In this document: one piece after another, positions 1-8,524 of the stretch
Layout: every line of letters begins with the position of its first letter
Numbering within the stretch: position 1 is the stretch's first letter
NCBI GenBank assembly: GCA_020444475.1
Contig: JAHLKV010000003.1
Location: 434,001-498,000 of the forward strand
Source: a bacterium
Lineage (GTDB): Bacteria; Zixibacteria; MSB-5A5; GN15; FEB-12
Reading direction: 5' to 3'
Length of the DNA stretch: 64,000 bases
Made by a program: the position numbers and the translations under genes
Notes under the pieces: model-generated
Database searches by the model: none
Seen by the model: the letters and a program-made list of their open reading frames with translations, nothing else
Told to the model about the DNA's origin: nothing

Positions 1-194
1 AGTTGTCGGACTCAAGTCAAAACCGACCAGCTCGACTCTCAGAACCGTACGATTGGGCTCCGAAGAAACGACGCTGACCTGCACGTCATTGCCGTCGGCT
101 GTGGGGACTCCGATGTCCACACGCTCGGCCGACAGGCTTGCTGCGCACACCATACACGCGAACAGCACCAAGAACATCACATGACTGTGCTTCA
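1..194 (-). CDS. Secreted protein, N-terminal fragment (runs off the window)
   Basis: Only the first 64 codons lie in the window. The ATG at 194 follows a strong GGGAGG ribosome binding site. Residues 1-23 form a signal peptide: two basic/polar residues, a hydrophobic core (VMFLVLFACMVCA) and a small-residue cleavage site (SLSA). The mature start is a beta-rich stretch of alternating polar and hydrophobic residues ending in RVELVGFDL. That pattern resembles the propeptide region of C25 (gingipain-like) secreted proteases of FCB bacteria, but the fragment is too short to assign. Function unknown; export is well supported. Confidence 0.6.
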
Positions 195-361
195 TGAGAA
201 CTCCCTCCCAGGGGTTTGATGTGGGGATCCGATAAGAACACTATATTATGGGCAAATGTATCCACGGACGCAAGCACAAAGGCGATACCGGGTGACGGCG
301 CCGTCACACACAGCAATGCCGGTACGGACGGGGGTACGTATAGAAAAACTGCAAAGGAAGG

Positions 362-418
362 CGGAGGGAGTAGGACTCGAACCCACGGCACCTTGTGGTA
401 CAACGGATTCAAGTCCGC
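362..418 (-). pseudogene. 3'-half remnant of a tRNA-Ser
   Basis: On the minus strand this matches the intact tRNA-Ser at 1179-1263 from the anticodon stem to the discriminator base, with roughly nine substitutions and a one-base deletion. It keeps the long variable arm, the T-arm (GTGGG-TTCGAGT-CCTAC) and a 3' acceptor strand. The D-arm and the 5' acceptor strand are missing, and the anticodon loop is six instead of seven bases, so it cannot be a working tRNA. One anticodon-stem pair is swapped (T-A to A-T), so it probably came from a once-functional serine tRNA copy. It lies downstream of the hydrolase gene. Confidence 0.7.
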
Positions 419-482
419 AGCGTACGAAACTGACATCTATCGCGGATTGAAGGAGGCCGAGACGAGATCGATTGGCAAGTAC

Positions 483-1124
483 TCACACGAACCGTGCAAC
501 CGCCCTACTCACGTCGTCTCCCCGGCTCACAACCATGAAATGAGTCCCTCCCCGGACGACAACATCGGGGTTCACATATCGGACCGGCAACATGCGGTCG
601 GCGTCACCGTGTATATGGATTACCTGTCCCACCGGCTCGCATCCGGGCCACCGAAGCAGTCTGTCGGCCGCCCATGAGGTAAACTCGAAATCGGTGTCGG
701 CGAAAATCCGATTGAAAAGCAACACCTCGTCCGGCGCTGACACACCGTTAAACCAGCGAGCCAGAAACGCCGAACTCCGGGACAGATTCGCGGGAATGAT
801 TCGATTGAGCCGCATCCTGCCGGCACATCGGAAATACCAGGGTAATTGACTCGGCGACTTCACGCTCGAAATCAGAACCGTCAGCTCGGAATGCACCAGT
901 CGCGACAGTTCCAACGCCATCACACCCCCAAACGAAACACCAAGCAGAATGGGACGCGAATCCTGCGGGATCTGACACCGAAGTTTCCGCGCATAATCGG
1001 ACAGGGTATTGACGCGTTCGAACGATGTCCATTGGACCGTTGCCAGAGCGTATCCCGGAACGCGCAACCGTCCGAAGACTCGTTCGTCGGCGCCCAGGCC
1101 GCTGAGACAATAAATCGTCTTCAA
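483..1124 (-). CDS. Alpha/beta hydrolase family protein
   Basis: A 213-residue single-domain alpha/beta hydrolase fold protein, probably a cytoplasmic esterase or acyl hydrolase; substrate unknown. Visible landmarks are an oxyanion-type LSGLGAD near residue 8, the nucleophile elbow GVSFGG (Ser64), an acid in HGDADR (Asp174 or Asp176) and the catalytic His in GGTHF (His195). The start is TTG, 6 bases after a G-rich run (GGGGGG); there is no in-frame ATG. The gene sits alone between an intact tRNA-Ser and a tRNA-Ser 3' remnant on the same strand, suggesting arrival on a small tRNA-targeted element. Fold confidence is high, specific function low. Confidence 0.75.
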   Translation of the reverse strand: MKTIYCLSGLGADERVFGRLRVPGYALATVQWTSFERVNTLSDYARKLRCQIPQDSRPILLGVSFGGVMALELSRLVHSELTVLISSVKSPSQLPWYFRCAGRMRLNRIIPANLSRSSAFLARWFNGVSAPDEVLLFNRIFADTDFEFTSWAADRLLRWPGCEPVGQVIHIHGDADRMLPVRYVNPDVVVRGGTHFMVVSRGDDVSRAVARFV

Positions 1125-1178
1125 CTATCCCCCCGACCGCTGGACAGGAACTGATAATGGGATCTCTTCGGGAAAAAG

Positions 1179-1263
1179 CGGAGGAGGTAGGATTCGAACC
1201 CACGGTACCTTGCGGTACAACGGTTTTCAAGACCGCCGCTTTCGACCACTCAGCCACTCCTCC
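1179..1263 (-). tRNA. tRNA-Ser (TGA anticodon)
   Basis: An 85-nt cloverleaf: acceptor stem GGAGGAG/CTCCTCC, D-arm, anticodon stem-loop GCGGT-CTTGAAA-ACCGT with anticodon TGA, a long class-II variable arm (GTACC-GCAA-GGTAC) and T-arm GTGGG-TTCGAAT-CCTAC, with discriminator G. The CCA tail is not encoded. The long variable arm and anticodon identify serine (UCA codons). Confidence 0.95.
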
Positions 1264-1368
1264 GATGTCGAAGCTCTCTGCAGTGCGCCCCTAAATTACG
1301 CCCCCCGTCGGCCCCGTCAAGTCTTTTGCCGCATTGACGGTGACTTCAGACAACCGCAAGGTCCGCTG

Positions 1369-2487
1369 TCAGGTTACCGTCAGTATCGTGAGATCATCCT
1401 CGGAAGGCCGCTCGCTAATATGACGACCGACATCGGCTATCACTGATTCGATGAGATCCTGACCGGTTACTTTCCCTGTTGCCACGATGGTGCGCAGGCG
1501 ATCGAATCCATACTCCTCATCCCGATCGTTTCGGGCCTCGATTACTCCGTCACTATAAAGGAAAAGCGTCGCTCCCGGTTGGCACGTGACTCGCTCGACC
1601 GGTCGCGCCTCACCCGACAGACACGGAGATACCACCGGGCCGCCGGAGGTCAGTTCTCTGATCTCTCCGGACGGCTCTCGAAGCAATCCGTATACGTGCC
1701 CGGCGTTGATGAACTCGACGGTGTTCGAGGCACGGTCCATTCGCACGCATATCATGGTCAGAAACTGATCGGCTCCAAAGGCGGACATATCCTGGCAGAC
1801 GTGACACGCCACCGATTGGGGAGCATACTCCTCAGAACGGGCTTTGTGGAAAGCTGACTTGACTACGGCCGTGAGCATGGCAGCCGAGGCACCGTGACCA
1901 ACCACGTCTGCCACCAGTACGGTGAGTCCATGTTGCCCCGACGACGCGTATTCAAAAAAATCTCCCGCCACTTGCTCACACGGACGATAGTAGGCTGCGA
2001 TATCATATCCCTGCAAGGTTGCCCGGTCCGGTGGCAGCATGGTCCGCTGAAACGCCGAGGCGGTTTCAAGCTGTTTGCGCAGGCGCGCCGTATGCCCGAG
2101 ATCGGCCCTCTGAAGCCGCTTCTGCTCCAAACACCGATTCACGAGCGTGAGCAACACCTCCCGATCGAACGGCTTGTTGATGTAATAGAACGCTCGACCA
2201 CGAATTGCCCTGACCAGCTTCTCGTCGGCTTCGTGTACGCTGCCGGTCATAAGAATGACCGAAGTATCCGGATCCTCCGCCTGCAATTGCTCCATGAGCT
2301 GGAACCCGTCAAGAAACGGCATCATCACGTCCACGATCGCCAGATCAGGACGAATACTCCTCGCCAATGCAATCGCATCGAGAGCGGTCTCGCACGTATG
2401 CACCTCGTACCGATGCTCGAGAATGCGCTCGACGGCTCGAAGGATCCCCACTTCGTCGTCCACCACGAGGATTCGCCATTCTTTCAT
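1369..2487 (-). CDS. Response regulator with SpoIIE/RsbU-type PP2C phosphatase output
   Basis: A 372-residue receiver-phosphatase. Residues 1-120 are a CheY-like receiver with the acidic pair Asp10/Asp11, phosphoacceptor Asp53 (VDVMMP), Thr81 and Lys105 (NKP). After a short helical linker, residues about 150-372 form a PP2C-like SpoIIE domain with metal ligands in VAGDFFEY (Asp176), VADVVGHG and the terminal DDLTIL. Such proteins dephosphorylate anti-anti-sigma (STAS) proteins in partner-switching pathways, here presumably gated by phosphorylation from the kinase just upstream. The ATG overlaps the kinase stop by 4 bases (ATGA), so the pair is translationally coupled. No STAS or anti-sigma gene is in the window. 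Confidence 0.9.
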   Translation of the reverse strand: MKEWRILVVDDEVGILRAVERILEHRYEVHTCETALDAIALARSIRPDLAIVDVMMPFLDGFQLMEQLQAEDPDTSVILMTGSVHEADEKLVRAIRGRAFYYINKPFDREVLLTLVNRCLEQKRLQRADLGHTARLRKQLETASAFQRTMLPPDRATLQGYDIAAYYRPCEQVAGDFFEYASSGQHGLTVLVADVVGHGASAAMLTAVVKSAFHKARSEEYAPQSVACHVCQDMSAFGADQFLTMICVRMDRASNTVEFINAGHVYGLLREPSGEIRELTSGGPVVSPCLSGEARPVERVTCQPGATLFLYSDGVIEARNDRDEEYGFDRLRTIVATGKVTGQDLIESVIADVGRHISERPSEDDLTILTVT

Positions 2488-4175
2488 GGTGCAACTCCGG
2501 CAACCGCATTCTGAATGGGAAAACGAAGCGTGACGGTGGTGCCTCGTTCGACTTCACTGTGAATCGCCATTTCTCCTCCGAGCTCCCACATGATCGAACG
2601 ACAGATCGACAGGCCCAGGCCGTTTCCCTGTGACTTGGTTGTGATAAACGGATCAAACACGCGCGGTAGCAGCGTCGCCGCTATACCCTGGCCGGTATCG
2701 GCAACACTTACCACCACCGTGGAGCCAACTTCGCGGGCGTCGATACAAAGCGATCCTCCCCGCGACATAGCGTCGACAGCGTTCGAAAACAGATTCAGGA
2801 ACACCTGTATAATGTCACCCTGATTGCCGCGAAGGGTCGACATCTCGGTCGGCACATTGATCGTGAGATCGACACCGCACCGCCGCAACCTGTCCTGCAT
2901 GACGCTGACGGCGCCGTCGATCGCCCGCCGAAGATTCCCGTGGCCGATACTCCGGTCATTGGCTCGCGCGCAGGCAAGCATCCCGGAAAAGATCCGCCTG
3001 CAGGTCTGCAGCCCGGACTCTATTACCGCCAGATCCCTGCGAAGCAGATCCTCTCGCAGTTCGCGCTCTGAAAGATCAGCCCTGATCTGCTGAACCAGCG
3101 GCAGAACCGACCCCAGCGCGTTGTTGACGTCGTGGGCTATCCCCCGCGTCAGATTGGCAAGAGCGTACTTTCGCTCGGCTCGAAGGATCTGATCCTCCAG
3201 CTCGCCGGTGCGATGCAGAAACTGCAGCGCCACGGACACCAGCGGCAACAATCGCTGCACCAGCGCCGCCTCAAACCCACCCAGCGCCGAACGATTCTGA
3301 GAAGACACCTTCAGCAGACCGATGGACCCGTCAGGAGTCGCGACCACCGCACACAGCATCGCTCTCTCCGGCGGCGGGATGCCATCCTCTCCCCCGCCGG
3401 CATCCAGCAATGCGGCCAGGCCCGACTCCCGACCTCCCGGCGACTCCCACCATCCCTCGCCATCACTATCGCATAACCTGACACCGGGGACCTTAAGGTC
3501 CCTTGCGACTTCCTCAGGTATCTCGATCTTCTGGCCTATCCGACGGCTCTTGGCCTTGGTCCAGGCTATCTGCTCCGCGATCAACTCGAGCGGATCGCAC
3601 AGATTGTAGGTGAGCCAGAAGCTGGCCGAATGATCATACCTCGTCAGATCGCGAATCCCGTGCAGGATGTCGTAAACGATGTCTTTCGGATGTTGCCGAT
3701 TGGCGACTTTGTGCTCGATGCGATGACGAAGCTGGTTGATTTGAGTATCATCGTAGGCGGCTATCGCCTCACTCACGATATCGAGTATCGCCCACAACGC
3801 TCGAACATGACTCACATCGGCTCGGCCATCGGCGAATCGGACCGCGACTGCACCCCACGACCGCTCCCGCCGTCGCACACGAGCGACTATGGTATCGGTC
3901 GGGATGCTCGGACGTCGTCCCTTAATATAGTCATTCAACAACCCGTAATTCCACTGGGCGTGCGAAGGGATCGAATACAGCAACTCCGCTGTTTGAGCGT
4001 GCCTGCTGAGCAGGAAGACGGCGGACTCATCGGCGCCAAGTATCTCCTGCACGCGACGCAGAACATGGATAAGCATCTTGCGCGGATGCCCGAATCCCTG
4101 AAGGGTGCTGCGAAGATCGATGAGCAGCTGAAGGAGCTCTACTTGAAAGGACTCGTGCACATCAGACGAACCCAT
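2484..4175 (-). CDS. Soluble sensor histidine kinase (GAF-like sensor, HisKA, HATPase)
   Basis: A 563-residue kinase without membrane segments. The N-terminal ~330 residues hold two regions resembling GAF sensors (about 20-160 and 165-320). The dimerization/phosphoacceptor helix carries RGIAHDVNNALG with His348. The ATPase domain has the N box (FSNAVDAM), G1 (DTGQGI) and G2 (GNGLGLSI) motifs. It is the first gene of a two-gene operon with the receiver-PP2C gene, whose start overlaps its stop. The likely role is to sense a cytoplasmic signal and phosphorylate the partner's receiver. The ligand cannot be read from sequence. Confidence 0.9.
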   Translation of the reverse strand: MGSSDVHESFQVELLQLLIDLRSTLQGFGHPRKMLIHVLRRVQEILGADESAVFLLSRHAQTAELLYSIPSHAQWNYGLLNDYIKGRRPSIPTDTIVARVRRRERSWGAVAVRFADGRADVSHVRALWAILDIVSEAIAAYDDTQINQLRHRIEHKVANRQHPKDIVYDILHGIRDLTRYDHSASFWLTYNLCDPLELIAEQIAWTKAKSRRIGQKIEIPEEVARDLKVPGVRLCDSDGEGWWESPGGRESGLAALLDAGGGEDGIPPPERAMLCAVVATPDGSIGLLKVSSQNRSALGGFEAALVQRLLPLVSVALQFLHRTGELEDQILRAERKYALANLTRGIAHDVNNALGSVLPLVQQIRADLSERELREDLLRRDLAVIESGLQTCRRIFSGMLACARANDRSIGHGNLRRAIDGAVSVMQDRLRRCGVDLTINVPTEMSTLRGNQGDIIQVFLNLFSNAVDAMSRGGSLCIDAREVGSTVVVSVADTGQGIAATLLPRVFDPFITTKSQGNGLGLSICRSIMWELGGEMAIHSEVERGTTVTLRFPIQNAVAGVAP

Positions 4176-4428
4176 ACCTACCCCTCGCCATGAAATGAAT
4201 AATGGAATGGAATGCCGTCCCCGATGCTTGTAGATAGAGAATACACGACATTCCCAGTTTCGTCAAGCGGTTACCGTCCGTCGAAGGTCAGAACCAACCC
4301 GCGTCTACAACCGCAATGCCGAAGTACCCCAAAAACAAGAGCAACGACGGTAAGGCGCTCCACAAACTTGACTCCCCTCCCTTTCCCGACTACTTTCGGA
4401 GTAAGAACAACCTGAGCCACGGACCATC

Positions 4429-6327
4429 ATGATTAACGGCAAGCTCTCAAAAAGATGGCTTTTCGTCGGCGGCATCCTCTTCGCCGTCGTTGGCGCGGCC
4501 CTGTATGCCGCCTGCTATCCGAATACCCCGTTCACCGAAGAGGTCCTGATCTACGATCTCATCAGACTCGACATCTGGTCCCTCAGCTTTGTCGCCATCC
4601 TCGTCACTATCCTGCTCACCCGCCTGGAAGCCAACGAGAAAGCGTGGTGGATCGTGCTCTCCTGCTCGGCCTGGGGACTCGTTACCTCTGCTATCTTCTT
4701 CCACGGTGCACCGTTCGCCTTCAACGGTTACGGCGGCGACCAGGCCTTCCGCATCGCCATGATCCTCAAGTTCAAGACGTTCGCCGTGCCCGGCGACTTT
4801 TATTACAAAGACCTCCCGCCGTTTTACCCGCCGGTCCTGTACTGGTTGCTTGCCATGATCGCCCAAATCGCATCCGTCAATGCCCACACCATGATGAAAT
4901 TCGGGACCGAGCTCATCTACCTCTGCTCACCCGTTGCTCTCTTTCTGATCTGGCGAAAACTGGTCACACCGATTCAAGCCTCCCTCGTCGCCCTGTTTGC
5001 CGTCGTCTTCCTCTCGTTCGGGAAGGCCGCCCCGCTGGTGGCGCCGCACGCCTTCCTCTCCAACAGCTTCTTTATTCCCTGGTGGTTGTACTACGTCGAA
5101 CGCGTCGGTGCGCCCCGCACAACCAGAGGATTCTACCTGACCGGCGGCGTCATCGGCGCACTCCTCTTCATGACCTATTACTTCCCCTTTTTCATCGGCG
5201 GCTTTCTGCTTTTCATCCGACTCCTGTTCGATCGACCCGGTAAGCTCCTCGCCGCCGGTAGAACCGCCTTCTCCTGGCGATCCGCCCTGACCGTCCTGGC
5301 TCTCTCGGCCGTCTTCTCGTCGATCTTCTGGGGACCGCTCCTGTGGTCCTTTGTCACCATCGGCTACAACTCCGCCCAGCAGGAATGGCACCACCTCAAC
5401 AGCCCCGGCATCGACTTCCTCTTTGTCCAGTTCAGCCTGGGCGGGTTGGCCTATCTGGCAGCGCTCCTGTATGCCGTTCGTCGCCACCGGATACCAATCT
5501 TCCGAGGGTTCCTCCTGCTGACTGGGACCGTGCTGGTCTTCCACCTGATCGGCTCCATACTCGGCGTTCTCGACAAACCGGTCAATCTCATCAAGGCAAG
5601 CGAGTTCATCGCCCTCGCCGGCGGATCACTCATCGGACTGACCGCGGCGTCGTACGTCCGAAAAGCACGGTGGCAGCGACCCCGCACGCTTCTCATCCCC
5701 TCCCTCATCCTGGCGGTGTTCATCGCGATGCTGCATCAAGTGAACGAGTACGCCAAACAACCCGCCATCCGCAACGCCCGCTCCGCCGGCGTGCCAACCT
5801 TCGGACTGGACAAACAAGAAATGATCGAGCGAACCGGAAGCGTCTTCCTCGCCCGCGAAGACAAGCTGTACACCTTCTATCCGGTCTATGCCTTCTTCTC
5901 CATCAACCAGCACTACTCCCACCCGGCCGCACAGTACGAGCAACGTCTGGATCTCCTCGATGCTCTCCAGTCCGTTCACGACCCTTACGTCTTCAACCTC
6001 GCCCTTCGTGAAAATCGCTACGACCGCATCGACTACTTCATGCCGGCCCTGAAGGACGGTCAGTGGGAACTGCTCGCTGCCTTCAGCAACTACCCCAACA
6101 AGTATCGGCACGTTTTCTATCACTATGACACGCTGCTGACTGCGGATACCGCCCTGTTTGTTCCGGAATTCGGCCCGCACCTTTTTGGGGTCCGTACGCC
6201 GGCGAATCTCCCCCCGGCGCGGAACACCATCCCTGAGGATGCTTCCGTGCTTCGCCGCATTGCCGGGCACCTCACCGAGCAAGGCCGACAGGAACTCGCA
6301 AGGCACACCGACCTCACGATACCCTGA
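4429..6327 (+). CDS. AftA-like GT-C arabinofuranosyltransferase homologue
   Basis: A 632-residue integral membrane protein with about ten to eleven hydrophobic segments in the first ~430 residues and a soluble periplasmic C-terminal domain. It matches the mycobacterial galactan arabinofuranosyltransferase AftA in three places recalled from that family: GDQAFR followed by DLPPFYPP in the first large loop (AftA: DQQFR, LPPFYPP); FYPVYAFF..HYSHPAAQYEQR near residue 485 (AftA: YYPYWGF..HYANPLAQFDKR); and the C-terminal YDTLLTADTALFV. Length is also close to AftA (about 640). AftA transfers arabinofuranose from decaprenyl phosphate, so a polyprenyl-phosphate-sugar-dependent glycosyltransferase is likely; the acceptor is unknown because there is no arabinogalactan context here. 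Confidence 0.7.
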   Translation: MINGKLSKRWLFVGGILFAVVGAALYAACYPNTPFTEEVLIYDLIRLDIWSLSFVAILVTILLTRLEANEKAWWIVLSCSAWGLVTSAIFFHGAPFAFNGYGGDQAFRIAMILKFKTFAVPGDFYYKDLPPFYPPVLYWLLAMIAQIASVNAHTMMKFGTELIYLCSPVALFLIWRKLVTPIQASLVALFAVVFLSFGKAAPLVAPHAFLSNSFFIPWWLYYVERVGAPRTTRGFYLTGGVIGALLFMTYYFPFFIGGFLLFIRLLFDRPGKLLAAGRTAFSWRSALTVLALSAVFSSIFWGPLLWSFVTIGYNSAQQEWHHLNSPGIDFLFVQFSLGGLAYLAALLYAVRRHRIPIFRGFLLLTGTVLVFHLIGSILGVLDKPVNLIKASEFIALAGGSLIGLTAASYVRKARWQRPRTLLIPSLILAVFIAMLHQVNEYAKQPAIRNARSAGVPTFGLDKQEMIERTGSVFLAREDKLYTFYPVYAFFSINQHYSHPAAQYEQRLDLLDALQSVHDPYVFNLALRENRYDRIDYFMPALKDGQWELLAAFSNYPNKYRHVFYHYDTLLTADTALFVPEFGPHLFGVRTPANLPPARNTIPEDASVLRRIAGHLTEQGRQELARHTDLTIP

Positions 6328-6337
6328 TTGGCACCAT

Positions 6338-6368
6338 AAAAAAGACGGCCCGCTGAGCGGACCGCCTT
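6338..6368 (-). terminator. Rho-independent terminator of the 6399-7277 lipoprotein gene
   Basis: Read on the minus strand: a 10-bp stem (GGCGGTCCGC / GCGGGCCGTC, with two G-T pairs), loop TCA, then six T. It lies 31 bases past the stop of the lipoprotein gene and also separates it from the convergent AftA-like gene. Confidence 0.8.
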
Positions 6369-6398
6369 ATCAGATACGTCTTGCTTCTGCAGACGCCT

Positions 6399-7277
6399 TT
6401 AGTCGCAGCTGTAAGTCTCCGTCCAGACCGTATTGCCGAACGAGACGGTTCGTGTGATCGTCGAGCCGTTAAACGCCTCGGTGACAGTCCACAGACCGTT
6501 GATCATGAGGCCCTCGAGATTCGAGTTGTCCCCGCCGACAGTCAGGGTCAGTGCCATCCCACTGCTCATACTGCCGGCCGTCGGACAACCGTCATTGGTC
6601 ATGATATTCTCATTGATCTCAAGCCCGTTGTAGACGGTTGACACCTTTGCGTTCAAGTTGCAGGTGTTGGACGAATCGTCCTCGAAATAGATGGTCAGGG
6701 TATCAAAACCGACACCATCGATTCGCCAGTCATCGCCTGCTTCGATACCGTCAATCTTGCCCAGGGTGTAAGTCTGATGTACCTGAGCCGAAGCGTAGTC
6801 CGGACCCGTGCTGGTCATACCGACATCAAAATGCGATTTGATCACCAGCGAATCCGGCTGCTGCTCGACATACTGTACGACATTTCCACCCAACCATTGC
6901 TGGAGAGAGTCCCAGCCGCTCACCGTAATGGTCTCAATCGTCTCGGCGTCGATTGTATCCTCGAAACTCATCGTGAAGTGCACGATATGCCAGCCGCTTG
7001 CATAGCTGTAATCGGACAACACGGGGTCAGCCGCGGCGTTCGTACGCCGTGCACTGCGAAGAAAATCGATAAACGCAAACACCGAGCCAAGCGAAAACTC
7101 CGCCGGCATGGTGCTGGTCTCACTGGCCATGTCATCGAAAAACTCATACGTCGGGCTGTTCGGATCACCGGTGATAATCGGGTTGGTGTCCTCATCATCG
7201 TCATCACTGCAACCGATCATCAGACCGAATGCGACCACGGCGAGTAACGCAGCCATCAACAATAGAACTCGCTTCAT
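6399..7277 (-). CDS. Lipoprotein, paralogue of the 7489-8403 product
   Basis: A 292-residue putative outer-membrane or periplasmic lipoprotein. Signal peptide MKRVLLLMAALLAVVAFGL ends in a lipobox-like LMIGC, followed by an acidic SDDDDED spacer. The rest is predicted beta-rich. The C-terminal part (CNL..., DGCPTAGS, GLWTVTEAF, TETYSCD) lines up with CEI..., GECPRAGS, GTWTVSVVV, TVTRQCED of the neighbouring protein, with paired cysteines, so the two are diverged tandem paralogues. Start ATG follows GAGGAGG. Function unknown; I recognise no named family. Confidence 0.75.
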   Translation of the reverse strand: MKRVLLLMAALLAVVAFGLMIGCSDDDDEDTNPIITGDPNSPTYEFFDDMASETSTMPAEFSLGSVFAFIDFLRSARRTNAAADPVLSDYSYASGWHIVHFTMSFEDTIDAETIETITVSGWDSLQQWLGGNVVQYVEQQPDSLVIKSHFDVGMTSTGPDYASAQVHQTYTLGKIDGIEAGDDWRIDGVGFDTLTIYFEDDSSNTCNLNAKVSTVYNGLEINENIMTNDGCPTAGSMSSGMALTLTVGGDNSNLEGLMINGLWTVTEAFNGSTITRTVSFGNTVWTETYSCD

Positions 7278-7423
7278 ACGGAAACCTCCTCAGCAAAGAA
7301 TGCAAACTCCAACAACGATCTTATATGATAAAACAATCGACCGGAGGAAAGCATAAACTTAGCCGAAGAATGCACTACCCGGACTTATATGATCATCATT
7401 GTCTGGAGTATCACGCAGGCACA

Positions 7424-7460
7424 AGAAACCGGCGCTCGTGCATCACACACCAGCGCCGGT
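7424..7460 (-). terminator. Terminator of the 7489-8403 lipoprotein gene
   Basis: Minus-strand hairpin with outer stem ACCGGCGCT/AGCGCCGGT and a GTG/CAC inner stem, followed by TTCTTG. The T-tract is weak, so efficiency is uncertain. Confidence 0.5.
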
Positions 7461-7488
7461 GATTTCAGTACGACAAGCGTAAGCTACA

Positions 7489-8403
7489 TCAATCTTCGCA
7501 CTGGCGCGTCACCGTCCACTGCGTCGTACCATCCGTGTACGAAAGAGTAATCGACAAATCGGGATTCACCACCACCGACACCGTCCACGTACCATCGATA
7601 TTCAACTGCTGTAAACCATCAGCACTCTGACAATCAAGCGACAGCCCCGCCGTGCGAGAGATGCTCCCCGCCCTCGGACATTCACCCTCGACAACATTCA
7701 TCACCAGTCCACTCACTGTCGGATGATCAACCAGCATAATCTCACACGATCCGGAATCATCACTCAAATCAAACGTCAGCGTATCCCGTGACATAGCCGT
7801 CACGATCCCCAGCGAATCGTTGCCGCCGTAGTCTCCGAGAATCTCAAGCTGACGGTGCGCGCCGCCATCGAAACTGCTGGCCCCGTCCGAACCGGCCACC
7901 TGGCCGTGCATCCGGACCCGGATGCCGTTCCACGAAGAATCACTCCACATCGAGGCGCTGTCGCGAACCGCGTCGCCTATGAGGAACTGCACCGAGTCGA
8001 TGCCACCGACCGAAACCTCGCTCGTCCCCAGCTCATTCTGCTCGATAATCGTCGCCTCAAACTGCATCACCAGCCAGTTGTCGTCGGTCCAGTCCCAACT
8101 TGATACACCACCTATCTCGACCGAATCCTGCGCGCCCAGGGCTATCGAGCCACCCTGCCGCGCACTGCTGCTGCCCCCCGGCAGCGTCTGGAACAAAGCA
8201 AGCGACAGATTGAGCGGAATGCCGAGATCCTCTATGACATCGGTGCCGTTGATAGTCGAATCGATAAACTCAAACACGGCGCTGGTGGTGTCCCCCACCT
8301 GCAGGTCACTGCCGGTTGGACTGTCGTTGCGGCTGTTGCAGCCGACAACGGCCACCAGCACAGGCATCAGGAACAGGAGAGAAGCAAAGGTCAGGCGTTT
8401 CAT
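7489..8403 (-). CDS. Lipoprotein, paralogue of the 6399-7277 product
   Basis: A 304-residue lipoprotein: signal peptide MKRLTFASLLFLMPVLVAV with lipobox VVGC and a polar NSRNDSP spacer. It shares overall order, the conserved ECPRAGS and GTWTVS segments and the C-terminal cysteine with the next gene downstream, despite low identity. The ATG follows GGAGG. The two genes have separate terminators, so they are probably separate transcripts. Function unknown. Confidence 0.75.
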   Translation of the reverse strand: MKRLTFASLLFLMPVLVAVVGCNSRNDSPTGSDLQVGDTTSAVFEFIDSTINGTDVIEDLGIPLNLSLALFQTLPGGSSSARQGGSIALGAQDSVEIGGVSSWDWTDDNWLVMQFEATIIEQNELGTSEVSVGGIDSVQFLIGDAVRDSASMWSDSSWNGIRVRMHGQVAGSDGASSFDGGAHRQLEILGDYGGNDSLGIVTAMSRDTLTFDLSDDSGSCEIMLVDHPTVSGLVMNVVEGECPRAGSISRTAGLSLDCQSADGLQQLNIDGTWTVSVVVNPDLSITLSYTDGTTQWTVTRQCED

Positions 8404-8524
8404 GGAATAGCCTCCATCATTTGTCGGAGTAGTACATTATCGACTGGGAATCGCCCCTGTCAGAGTCATCGGCACCCCCCGCCCCGATCCTGAATACTAT
8501 CTTTGAGCGTTGTCAGGCAGGAAC

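Noticed and set aside
362-450. A second functional tRNA-Ser
   Set aside because: No D-arm or 5' acceptor strand pairs with the 3' half, and the anticodon loop is one base short; no complementary TCCCTCC strand lies within tRNA distance.
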